Assembly (NCBI GenBank): GCA_937993755.1
Contig: CALKMA010000007.1
Coordinates: 1 to 64,000, forward strand
Source: HGM13233 sp900762805
GTDB taxonomy: Bacteria; Bacillota; Clostridia; Oscillospirales; Ruminococcaceae
Reading direction: 5' to 3'
DNA length: 64,000 bases
Shown here: one piece after another, positions 33,075 through 40,524 of the stretch
Layout: every line of letters starts with the position of its first letter
Position numbering within the stretch: the stretch's first letter is position 1
Notes under the pieces: model-generated
What the model saw: only the letters and a program-made list of their open reading frames with translations
The model's database searches: none
Told to the model about the DNA's origin: nothing
Translations under genes and position numbers: made by a program

Positions 33075-33335
33075 ATGATCGTACAAATCTGCGTCGGCTC
33101 CTCCTGCCATCTGAAGGGCTCCGAACGGATCGTCGAGCTGTTTCAGTCGGCCATCGCCGAGCATAAGCTGGAGGACGACATCACGCTGGCCGGCAGCTTC
33201 TGCACCGGCAAGTGCAACCGTGTCGGTGTTACCATCACGGTCGATGACGATATCTATACCGGCGTCACACCGGAAAACTTCGGCACATTTTTTGAGGACA
33301 AGATCCTCAGGCCGCTCACCGTCGAAAGGAAGTAG
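33075..33335 (+). CDS. Thioredoxin-like [2Fe-2S] protein (NuoE type), second copy
   Basis: The 86-residue paralogue of the preceding gene has cysteines in CVGSSC and CTGKC. Similar sequence around SSCHLKGSERIVE shows tandem duplication. It is separated from the first copy by a single base after the stop and from the sensory hydrogenase by 6 nt, so the three are clearly cotranscribed. Confidence 0.88.
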   Translation: MIVQICVGSSCHLKGSERIVELFQSAIAEHKLEDDITLAGSFCTGKCNRVGVTITVDDDIYTGVTPENFGTFFEDKILRPLTVERK

Positions 33336-33341
33336 CAGACC

Positions 33342-35015
33342 ATGGAGTGCTTGACACTGAAAAAATCAAACTGCAGGAACTGCTATAAGTGCATCCGGCA
33401 CTGCCCCGTCAAATCCATCCGCTTTTCCGGCAACCAGGCTTACATCATTGGCAACGAGTGCATCATGTGCGGTCAGTGCTTTGTTGTCTGTCCGCAGGAC
33501 GCCAAGCAGATCGTCGATGAGACCGAAAAGGTCAAGGTGCTGCTGCAGTCCGATGTGCCGGTCGTCGTCAGCCTGGCCCCCTCCTTTATCGCCAATTACG
33601 AGGGCGCCGGCATCGGCTCGATGCGCAAAGCGCTCAAGCAGCTCGGCTTCTACGACGTTGAAGAGACAGCTGTCGGCGCCACCATCGTCAAGCGGGAATA
33701 CGACCGCCTCGTCGATACGGCGGCCAACGATATCATCATCTCCTCCTGCTGCCATTCGGTCAACCTGCTGATCCAGAAGCACTTCCCTGCCGTGCTGCCC
33801 TACCTTGCCAACGTGCTGTCGCCCATGCAGGCCCACTGCTGCGACATCAAAAAGCGCATCCCCGGCGCCAAGACCGTCTTTATTGGTCCCTGCGTCGCCA
33901 AAAAGGACGAGGCTCAGCACTATGAGGGCATCGTTGACGCCGTGCTGACCTTCGATGAGCTGACGGCGTGGCTGCGCGCCGAGGGCATAGAGCTGGATCA
34001 GGCCACCGAGCCGGACGAAAACAGCCGCGCCCGCTTTTTCCCGACGACGGGCGGCATCCTCAAAACCATGGCGCAGGATAATCCCGACTACACCTACATG
34101 GCCATCGACGGCGCCGAAAACTGTATGGCGGCGCTGCGCGATATCGAAAGCGGCAAGCTGCACAACTGCTTTATCGAAATGTCCATCTGCGCCGGCAGCT
34201 GCATCGGCGGGCCGGTCATGGAAAAATTCCACCGCTCCCCCGTCAAGGACTATGTCGCCGTGGCCCGCTTTGCCGGCAAAAGGGACTTCGCCGTCGCCCA
34301 GCCGGAGCCGGGCGAGCTGCACAAGGAATTCACCGTCATCATGCCGAAGCTGCAGCAGCCGACGGAGGACGAGATCCGCGAGGCGCTGCGCCAGATGGGC
34401 AAGCTCAAGCCGGCCGACGAGCTCAACTGCGGCTCCTGCGGCTACAACACCTGCCGTGAAAAGGCCATCGCCGTCTGTCAGGGCAAGGCCGAGGTCTCGA
34501 TGTGCCTGCCCTTCCTCAAGGACAAGGCCGAGAACTTCTCCGATACCATTTCCCGCAACTCCCCCAACGGCCTCATCGTGCTCAACGAGAAGCTGGAGGT
34601 GCAGCAGATCAACAAGGCCGCTCTCAAGATCCTCAACCTGCGGTATGCCTCGGATATCCTCGGCGATCAGGTGGTGCGCGTGCTCGACCCGGCCGATTTC
34701 ATTCAGGTGCTCAGCACCGGCCGCAGCCTGCACGACAAGCGGCTCTATCTGGCCGAATATGAAAAATATGTCGAGCTGACCATCGTCTACGACCGCGAGT
34801 ACCGCCTGCTCGTGTGCATCATGCGCGATGTCACCGAGGAGGAAACACAGCGCGAAAAGAAGGAAAACATCAGCCGCCAGACCGTCGAGATCGCCGACAA
34901 GGTGGTGGACCGCCAAATGCGCATCGTGCAGGAGATCGCGTCGCTGCTGGGCGAGACGGCCGCCGAAACCAAGATCGCCCTCTCCAATCTGAAGGAGTCC
35001 ATCAGCCATGAATAA
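33342..35015 (+). CDS. hydS: Sensory [FeFe]-hydrogenase-like protein with PAS domain (group C type)
   Basis: Probable hydrogen or redox sensor. Domains in the 557 residues are as follows. An N-terminal 2[4Fe-4S] ferredoxin covers residues 11-57 (CRNCYKCIRHCP, CIMCGQCFVVCP). The H-cluster domain covers about 70-320, with cysteines Cys136-137 (SSCCHS), Cys184 (GPCVAKKDE), and Cys283 and Cys287 (SICAGSCIGGP). A further [4Fe-4S] motif CGSCGYNTC starts at residue 363. A PAS domain spans about 400-500, and a coiled-coil tail follows. L1 and L3 differ from catalytic enzymes (TSCCP and MACxGGC), as in sensory forms. It overlaps the phosphatase gene by 8 nt. The gene order matches phosphatase-linked group C hydrogenases. 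Confidence 0.88.
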   Translation: MECLTLKKSNCRNCYKCIRHCPVKSIRFSGNQAYIIGNECIMCGQCFVVCPQDAKQIVDETEKVKVLLQSDVPVVVSLAPSFIANYEGAGIGSMRKALKQLGFYDVEETAVGATIVKREYDRLVDTAANDIIISSCCHSVNLLIQKHFPAVLPYLANVLSPMQAHCCDIKKRIPGAKTVFIGPCVAKKDEAQHYEGIVDAVLTFDELTAWLRAEGIELDQATEPDENSRARFFPTTGGILKTMAQDNPDYTYMAIDGAENCMAALRDIESGKLHNCFIEMSICAGSCIGGPVMEKFHRSPVKDYVAVARFAGKRDFAVAQPEPGELHKEFTVIMPKLQQPTEDEIREALRQMGKLKPADELNCGSCGYNTCREKAIAVCQGKAEVSMCLPFLKDKAENFSDTISRNSPNGLIVLNEKLEVQQINKAALKILNLRYASDILGDQVVRVLDPADFIQVLSTGRSLHDKRLYLAEYEKYVELTIVYDREYRLLVCIMRDVTEEETQREKKENISRQTVEIADKVVDRQMRIVQEIASLLGETAAETKIALSNLKESISHE

Positions 35016-36180
35016 CCTGTGCGCTGATATCGGCTGGAAAAGTATCAACCACGAGGGCGAGCAGCTGTGCGGCGACCATGTGGACATCATCAATCAGGGC
35101 GAGAATTCCATGGTCATCGTGCTGGCCGACGGTCTCGGCAGCGGCGTCAAGGCCAGCATCCTCTCGACGCTGACCTCCAAAATCATCTCGACCATGATGG
35201 CCGAGGGGCTGGGGCTGGAGGAATGTGTATCGACCATCGCCGCCACGCTTCCCATCTGCAAGGTGCGCGGCGTTGCCTACTCGACCTTCACCATCATCCA
35301 TCTCATTGAAAATGAGACGGCCGAGATCATCCAGTACGACAACCCCAACGTCATCTTCCTGCGCGACGGCGAGATCTACGACTACCCCCGCACCGAGCAG
35401 AATATCGACGGCAAGCGCATCCTGCGCTCCTCGATCAAGCTGAAGGAAAACGATATCCTCATTGCCATGAGCGACGGCTGCCCGCACGCCGGCATCGGCG
35501 TCGCCTTTAACTTCGGCTGGCGGGTCGAGGATATCGCCGAATTCATGCGCGGCATCGCCGACGTGGGCTACACCGCCAAGACGCTGGCCACCATGCTGGT
35601 GGACGAGTGCAATAAGCTGTACAACTCCCATCCCGGCGACGACGCCACCGCCTGTGTGCTGCGCATCCGCCGGCGCGAGCCGATGAACATCCTGTTCGGC
35701 CCGCCGCGCAACCGCGACGACTGCGACCGCATGATGTCCCTCTTTTTCTCCAAGGAGGGCAAGCACATCGTCTGCGGCGGCACTACCTCATCGATCGCCG
35801 CCAAGTACCTCGGCAAGCCGCTCAAGCCCAGCCTCAATTTCGAGCGCAGCGACGTGCCGCCCACCGCCGAGATCGAGGGCGTTGACCTTGTCACCGAGGG
35901 CGTCATCACCATCAACAAGGTCATCGAATACGCCAAGGACGCACTCGGCAAGAACGAGCTGTACGAGGAATGGGGCTTCCGCCGCGACGGGGCCTCGATG
36001 ATCTGCCGGATGCTCTTTGAGGAAGCCACCGACATCAATTTCTATGTGGGGCGGGCCGTCAACCCGGCCCACCAGAACCCTGACCTCCCCATCAATTTCA
36101 ACATCAAAATGAACTTGGTCGAGGAGCTCTCCGACTGCCTGAAAAAGATGGGCAAGCGGATCAAGGTCAGCTATTTTTAA
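35008..36180 (+). CDS. SpoIIE/PP2C-type serine phosphatase of the hydrogenase sensor
   Basis: Metal-dependent Ser/Thr phosphatase of 390 residues. The catalytic half (about 1-220) has VIVLADGLGSGVKAS (metal-binding Asp), LIAMSDGCPHAGIG and SHPGDDATACVLRI, the last Asp motif. A C-terminal domain of about 165 residues is of unknown function (NILFGPPRNRDDCDR and onward). It overlaps the sensor by 8 nt, so it is translated with it; the signal probably passes from H-cluster and PAS to the phosphatase. No cognate anti-anti-sigma substrate is visible in the window. Confidence 0.9.
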   Translation: MNNLCADIGWKSINHEGEQLCGDHVDIINQGENSMVIVLADGLGSGVKASILSTLTSKIISTMMAEGLGLEECVSTIAATLPICKVRGVAYSTFTIIHLIENETAEIIQYDNPNVIFLRDGEIYDYPRTEQNIDGKRILRSSIKLKENDILIAMSDGCPHAGIGVAFNFGWRVEDIAEFMRGIADVGYTAKTLATMLVDECNKLYNSHPGDDATACVLRIRRREPMNILFGPPRNRDDCDRMMSLFFSKEGKHIVCGGTTSSIAAKYLGKPLKPSLNFERSDVPPTAEIEGVDLVTEGVITINKVIEYAKDALGKNELYEEWGFRRDGASMICRMLFEEATDINFYVGRAVNPAHQNPDLPINFNIKMNLVEELSDCLKKMGKRIKVSYF

Positions 36181-36189
36181 GGGGAAACT

Positions 36190-37614
36190 ATGCGTAAATT
36201 TGATACCAAAGTTCAGCATCTCAAATACAAGGTGCTGCGCGAGGTGGCGCGCCTGGCCTGGGACGGCACGCTGCTTGACAATATGCTCGATATTCCCAGA
36301 ACCATCGTGCCCGGCAATACGCCGACCATGCGCTGCTGCGTCTATAAGGAGCGCGCCATTCTGAACGACCGCGTCAAGCTGGCAATGGGCGGCCATCGGG
36401 ACAATCCCAACGTTATTGAGGTCATCGAAACGGCCTGCGACGAATGCCCCATGGGCGGCTATGAGGTCACCAATGCCTGCCGCGGCTGTCTGGCGCACCG
36501 CTGCGAGGATGTCTGCCGCTTCGGCGCCATTTCCTTTGATGAAAACCATGTCGCCCACATCGACAAATCCAAGTGCAGGGAGTGCGGCTGCTGCTCCAAG
36601 GTCTGCCCCTACACGGCCATCATCAGCCGCCGCCGCCCCTGCGAAAACGCCTGCAAGATCAAGGCCATCCATATGCAGGAGAACCGCGCCGCCGCCATCG
36701 ACAACAGCAAGTGCATCGCCTGCGGAGCCTGTGTCTACCAGTGCCCGTTCGGCGCCATCTCCGACAAGTCGTTCATCCTGGACGCCATCGACATCATCAA
36801 GCGCAGCGAGAACAACACCCGCTACAAGGTTTTTGCCGTCATCGCGCCGTCGATTTCCAGCCAGTTCACCTACGCCAAGCTGGGGCAGGTGGTGACCGGC
36901 CTTAAAGAGCTGGGCTTTCATACCGTCGTCGAGGCGGCGCTTGGCGCCGACATGGTGGCCGATGCCGAATCGCGCGAGCTGGCCGAAAAGGGCTTCCTGA
37001 CCAGCTCCTGCTGCCCGGCCTTTGTGAGCTACATCGAAAAGAATTTACCCGATCTCGTTCCCTTTGTTTCGCACAATCTTTCGCCCATGGCGACCATCTC
37101 CCGCTATCTCAAGGAGCATGAGGCGCCCTGCAAGGTCGTGTTCATCGGCCCCTGCACCGCCAAAAAGGCCGAGGTCCAGAAGGACAGCGTCCGCCCCTAT
37201 GTTGACGTCGCCATGACCTTCGAGGAATTGCAGGCGCTGTTCGACAGCCGCGATATCGACATCACCACGCTGCCGGAAAACGTTCTTGACAACGCCTCCT
37301 ACTTCGGCCGCATCTTTGCCCGCTGCGGCGGTCTCTCCGACGCCGTGGCCGAGGGCCTCAAGGAGCACGGCGAGGCCGGCTTCGAGCTGAAGGCCTGCTC
37401 CTGCGACGGCATCGAGGCCTGCCGCGTAGCGCTCATCAAAAAGAGCAAGAACCTCAGCGACTTCAACTTCATCGAGGGCATGGCCTGCGTCGGCGGCTGC
37501 ATCGGCGGCGCCGGCTGCCTGACCCACGGTGAAAAGAACAAGGCCGAGGTAGACAAGTACGGGAAGCAGGCAATGGAAAAAACCATTGCCGACGCCATTT
37601 CAATCCTGAAATGA
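36190..37614 (+). CDS. [FeFe] hydrogenase with ferredoxin domains (group B type)
   Basis: Iron hydrogenase of 474 residues that interconverts protons and H2 with ferredoxin. A cysteine-rich N-terminal region of about 200 residues contains clusters CDECPMGG, CRGCLAHRCEDVC, CRECGCCSKVCP and CIACGACVYQCP. The H-cluster domain has canonical L1 Cys274-275 (TSSCCPAF), L2 Cys322 (GPCTAKK), and L3 Cys433 and Cys437 (GMACVGGCIGGAGC). It starts 9 nt after the phosphatase gene with GGGGAAAC. It is the last gene of the operon, before a strong terminator. It may be the regulated output enzyme or an electron partner of the sensor. Confidence 0.9.
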   Translation: MRKFDTKVQHLKYKVLREVARLAWDGTLLDNMLDIPRTIVPGNTPTMRCCVYKERAILNDRVKLAMGGHRDNPNVIEVIETACDECPMGGYEVTNACRGCLAHRCEDVCRFGAISFDENHVAHIDKSKCRECGCCSKVCPYTAIISRRRPCENACKIKAIHMQENRAAAIDNSKCIACGACVYQCPFGAISDKSFILDAIDIIKRSENNTRYKVFAVIAPSISSQFTYAKLGQVVTGLKELGFHTVVEAALGADMVADAESRELAEKGFLTSSCCPAFVSYIEKNLPDLVPFVSHNLSPMATISRYLKEHEAPCKVVFIGPCTAKKAEVQKDSVRPYVDVAMTFEELQALFDSRDIDITTLPENVLDNASYFGRIFARCGGLSDAVAEGLKEHGEAGFELKACSCDGIEACRVALIKKSKNLSDFNFIEGMACVGGCIGGAGCLTHGEKNKAEVDKYGKQAMEKTIADAISILK

Positions 37615-37664
37615 TTCAGCCGCGCCGCCGGAAAGGCCGGCGCAGCCAAATGACCCCTTCCGCC

Positions 37665-37720
37665 AGCAAGCCCCTGCTCCGCACAGTCATGCGGAGCGGG
37701 GGCTTGCTTTGTCCTTTTTT
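37665..37720 (+). terminator. Terminator of the hydrogen-sensing operon
   Basis: Nineteen-base stem AGCAAGCCCCTGCTCCGCA with one wobble, 6-nt loop, then TTGTCCTTTTTT. It lies 50 nt after the hydrogenase stop. Confidence 0.92.
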
Positions 37721-37918
37721 GCCTTGCGCCTCCTGTTCATATCTGCGCCGTGCGGCGGCCGGACGGAGCTTTCCCCCTGCCCGGCTTACCGGCGCGGGAT
37801 GGGCGCAGGCTTTGATTTCGTATCGGCTTTCCGCCGGCTTGTACAGGCCCGGCGGCAAAAGAGTTTTTTATTTCCCGCTGCCGGCCGGCCATCGCGGCTT
37901 CCTTCAGCCCTCCTCCCG

Positions 37919-38452
37919 TCAGGGGCGGCCTTTGGTTACGGGCAGCTCGGCGGGAACCGGCGTCAGCGCCGCCAATGCCAGCGCCTGCTCGGCGCTGGCG
38001 CGCAGCGCACAGCGCAGCACCAGGCTGTGGGAGCTGTCCTCCTGTATCCGTGTACGCGCCGTATCGGCATTGACCTCGGCATACATCCGGCACAGCGCCT
38101 CATAGATCCTCTCATCGGTCATGTCCGTATGCGCGTCGTCGGAAAGCCGCCGGATGGCGCCGATGGGCATGACCGTTTTGAGCAGGCAGATCTCAATCAG
38201 CCGCGCCACGTGCTCGCGTCCGTAGCGCTTGCCCCGCGGCGCGGGGAGCAGCTTCTGCTTGACATAGTTGTTGATCATCGAAGGTGTAAGCTGGCGGCTT
38301 TCATACCCCGGCAGCTCGCCGAGATAGCGGTTGACCAGCGACACCACCTGGTCCATATACAGCCCGAAATCGGGCAGCTCCTCCCACGCGGGCAGGCGGT
38401 GCTGCAGCAGCTGCTCGCGGGCGCGTTCAAATTCCGATTGATTCAGAAACAT
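37919..38452 (-). CDS. DUF1836-family regulator
   Basis: DNA-binding protein of 177 residues related to MerR-like DUF1836 proteins. Key features are YESRQLTPSMINNYVKQKLLPAPRGKRYGREHVARL, a MerR-type helix-turn-helix where pairing with a second helix is typical. A helical C-terminal half has no effector signature. The ATG at 38450-38452 follows GGAGG. It is divergent from the SGNH hydrolase gene across 150 nt and may control that gene and itself. Confidence 0.85.
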   Translation of the reverse strand: MFLNQSEFERAREQLLQHRLPAWEELPDFGLYMDQVVSLVNRYLGELPGYESRQLTPSMINNYVKQKLLPAPRGKRYGREHVARLIEICLLKTVMPIGAIRRLSDDAHTDMTDERIYEALCRMYAEVNADTARTRIQEDSSHSLVLRCALRASAEQALALAALTPVPAELPVTKGRP

Positions 38453-38480
38453 GACAGCCTCCGGCTTGATTATTAACAAT

Positions 38481-38509
38481 AGCTTAACATAATCTTCATA
38501 AATACGCAA
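38481..38509 (-). promoter_or_regulatory. Promoter of the DUF1836 gene
   Basis: TTGCGT (38509-38504), 17-nt spacer, TAAGCT (38486-38481) on the minus strand; the -10 is weak. Confidence 0.45.
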
Positions 38510-38529
38510 CCTGTTTTTTCAAAACACTA

Positions 38530-38557
38530 TTGACAATTCAAATATATCATGTAAAAT
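38530..38557 (+). promoter_or_regulatory. Promoter of the SGNH hydrolase with flanking imperfect palindrome
   Basis: TTGACA (38530-38535), 16-nt spacer, TAAAAT (38552-38557). AACACTATT and AATAGTATT flank it as an 8-of-9 inverted repeat, a possible operator for the divergent DUF1836 protein. Confidence 0.65.
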
Positions 38558-38602
38558 AGTATTGAAAACCAGATTTCATGATATTATTATGGAGGTGTTG
38601 TT

Positions 38603-39301
38603 GTGGCAACCATCAGTGCGTTCGGTGATTCCATCCTCAAGGGTGTCACCATGTCGGAGGGGCGCTATGTTGTTTCGCGCCCGTGGGATCAGCCGCCGCT
38701 GGCCGGCCGGCCCTTCTCGCTTGATCTGCACGCCAAGTTCGGCGCCACCATTGAAGGCGGCCGTTCGATGCTGGAGCACCAGCTCGCGCGCGGCGGGCTA
38801 GGCAGCTACACATTGTTTGAATTCGGCGGCAACGACAGTGATTTTGACTGGAAAACCGTGGCCGGGCAGCCCGACGCCGAGCATGACTGCCGCACACCGC
38901 CCGCACGCTTTACGGCGATTTACGGCAGCCTCATTGACCGCGCGCGCGAAATGGGCAGCACTCCCATTCTCATGACGCTGCCGCCCATCGACCCGCAGCG
39001 TTATCTCGACTGGGTCACACGCGGCGGCATCGATCGGGCCGCCATCCTGCACTGGCTGGGCGACGTCAACGCCATCTACCGCTGGCAGGAGTATTACAGC
39101 CTGCTCGTCCGCGAGCTGGCGCACGATAAGGACTGCCTGCTGCTCGATGTGCGCGCCCGCTTTCTCAGCCGGCCGCGTTATCTCGCCGACCGCCTGAGCG
39201 CCGACGGCATCCACCCAAGCCCGCAGGGTCAGCAAACCATTATGGAAGCCGTGCGCGCCTTTGCGCGGGAGCTGGTAGAAAGGGAGCAGACCACCGCATA
39301 G
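38603..39301 (+). CDS. SGNH/GDSL-family hydrolase
   Basis: Esterase or acetylhydrolase of 232 residues, intracellular because no signal peptide is seen. Block I is SAFGDSILKG with the nucleophile Ser. The Gly/Asn blocks (FGGNDSDFD) follow. Block V is DGIHPSPQG with catalytic Asp and His. A GTG start at 38603 is preceded by GGAGG. It is divergent from the DUF1836 regulator. The substrate is unknown. Confidence 0.88.
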   Translation: MATISAFGDSILKGVTMSEGRYVVSRPWDQPPLAGRPFSLDLHAKFGATIEGGRSMLEHQLARGGLGSYTLFEFGGNDSDFDWKTVAGQPDAEHDCRTPPARFTAIYGSLIDRAREMGSTPILMTLPPIDPQRYLDWVTRGGIDRAAILHWLGDVNAIYRWQEYYSLLVRELAHDKDCLLLDVRARFLSRPRYLADRLSADGIHPSPQGQQTIMEAVRAFARELVEREQTTA

Positions 39302-39448
39302 CGCACCCCCGCCCCGCCGCAGCAAAGCAGGACGAATACCGCGGGGCGCGGGCGATGGAGCCGCTGCGCAGACGCTCGTGATGGGAGCATCGGGCTGTAT
39401 GCACGGGCTTACACCCCGCGCCAATACGGGGCCGGTCACGCTAAGAAA

Positions 39449-39477
39449 AAAGGCAGGAGAGCCATTCTCCTGCCTTT
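39449..39477. terminator. Bidirectional terminator between SGNH hydrolase and zinc-ribbon gene
   Basis: AAAGGCAGGAGA/TCTCCTGCCTTT, 12-bp perfect stem, with TTTT on both flanks, between two converging genes. Confidence 0.9.
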
Positions 39478-39505
39478 AAGTTTTATCTTTCTTTCTACTG
39501 GCCGC

Positions 39506-39772
39506 TTACTGCTGTTTCATTTTGGCGAAGCACTCGCTGCAATAAACGGGACGGTCATCACGGGGCTTGAACTTGACCTTGGCCTCGCCGCCGCAGGCAG
39601 CGCAGGTGGTCACGAAATACTCGTGATTCGCGTTTTTACGGGCAGCGCGGCAGTCCGGGCACCTTTTCGGCTCGTTCTCAAATCCGTGATCGTGGTAGAA
39701 CTGCTGCTCGCTGGCAGTAAAGTCGAACTCTTTGCCGCATTCTACGCATACCAGTTTTTTGTCTTCGTACAT
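39506..39772 (-). CDS. Small zinc-ribbon protein
   Basis: The 88-residue protein has two CX2C ribbons: CVECG with CPDC (about residues 9-42) and CAACG with CSEC (about 57-82). The N-terminal part resembles the zf-trcl type (VCVECGKEFDFTASEQQFY). It is probably a nucleic-acid or protein-binding helper; a precise role is not known. The start ATG at 39770-39772 has AGGAGAG upstream. It lies between a degenerate tRNA-like sequence and a bidirectional terminator. Confidence 0.85.
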   Translation of the reverse strand: MYEDKKLVCVECGKEFDFTASEQQFYHDHGFENEPKRCPDCRAARKNANHEYFVTTCAACGGEAKVKFKPRDDRPVYCSECFAKMKQQ

Positions 39773-39802
39773 GTTTCTCTCCTACAGGGAATAAAAAAGA
39801 TT

Positions 39803-39867
39803 TGCCGCAAGGCGGAATCGAACCGCCCTCTCTGGATACCAACGCTCTGCCACTGAGCTATTTCGGC
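39803..39867 (-). tRNA. Degenerate tRNA-like sequence overlapping the sigma-factor gene end
   Basis: On the minus strand the 65 nt fold as part of a tRNA. The acceptor GCCGAAA pairs with TTGCGGC with one A-G mismatch. The D arm is GCTCAGTGGCAGAGC and the T arm is GGCGG-TTCGATT-CCGCC. The anticodon arm is about 7 nt short (TTGG-TAT-CCAG), so no normal 7-nt anticodon loop can form, and there is no CCA. The first 10 nt overlap the last codons of the sigma gene, whose TAG stop is part of the tRNA-like 5' strand. It is most likely a tRNA relic. Confidence 0.6.
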
Positions 39868-40424
39868 ATATACTGACGCAGCTTGCTGCGGGCCCGCCCC
39901 ACCGCATTGCTGACCGACTTGACGGGGATACCCATCTGCCCGGCAATGGTCTGGTTGGAAAGGCCAAGCAGGCGCTTTTCCAGCACGGCATGCTCAAGGG
40001 GGGAAAGGGCGGCGGCAATACCGGCCTGCAGGGCGGACAGCGCCTCCTGAGAAAGCACCTCCTCCTCCGCCGAGGGGAGGGCGGGGATGCGGCTTTCCAA
40101 CGTATCGTCGCTCAGCGAGAGCGACTGGGAAAGCGGCCTTTGCTTGAGGCGGCTGGCCGTGCGGACAGCGGAAAGGATGCTGTTGTTGATACACCGGCGC
40201 GCATAGGCGGCAAAGCTGCCGCGCGCGGGGTCGAAGCTGTCGATAGCGGCGGCCAGCCCCATCAGCCCCTCCTGCACCAGATCGTCCGTTTCCTCGATGC
40301 CGGCAAACTGAGCGGCGCGGGCGCGGATGTACGGTGTAAAGGTCTCGATCAATTGGGAAAGAGGGCTGGACCCCGGCTGCGGCTGGGGGCGGCCCTCCTG
40401 CGTTGACGGTGAATTTCTGGACAT
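39858..40424 (-). CDS. RNA polymerase sigma-70-family factor (SigH-like)
   Basis: Alternative sigma factor of 188 residues. Region 2 (about 35-100) has TDDLVQEGLMGLAAAIDSFDPARGSFAAYARRCINNSI, and region 4 (about 130-185) has LSPLEHAVLEKRLLGLSNQTIAGQMGIPVKSVSNAV. Regions 1 and 3 are absent or very short. It resembles small SigH-type factors of Clostridia; the exact paralogue cannot be assigned. The start at 40422-40424 is preceded by a weak AAAAGG site. The promoter at 40460-40489 is nearly perfect. Confidence 0.85.
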   Translation of the reverse strand: MSRNSPSTQEGRPQPQPGSSPLSQLIETFTPYIRARAAQFAGIEETDDLVQEGLMGLAAAIDSFDPARGSFAAYARRCINNSILSAVRTASRLKQRPLSQSLSLSDDTLESRIPALPSAEEEVLSQEALSALQAGIAAALSPLEHAVLEKRLLGLSNQTIAGQMGIPVKSVSNAVGRARSKLRQYMPK

Positions 40425-40459
40425 AGCAAACCTTTTGCAGCTGAAACTGCTTTGAGTAT

Positions 40460-40489
40460 ATTATACACACTTAAAAAATGATTTGTCAA
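40460..40489 (-). promoter_or_regulatory. Promoter of the sigma-factor gene
   Basis: TTGACA (40489-40484), 18-nt spacer, TATAAT (40465-40460) on the minus strand, 35 nt before the start. Confidence 0.8.
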
Positions 40490-40524
40490 CAAAAATCTTA
40501 TATGCAAATTGCACAAATTTTCGC

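Noticed and set aside
33366..35093. Minus-strand open frame of 575 codons opposite the sensory hydrogenase
   Set aside because: Shadow of the plus-strand gene with complete cysteine motifs; no ribosome site.
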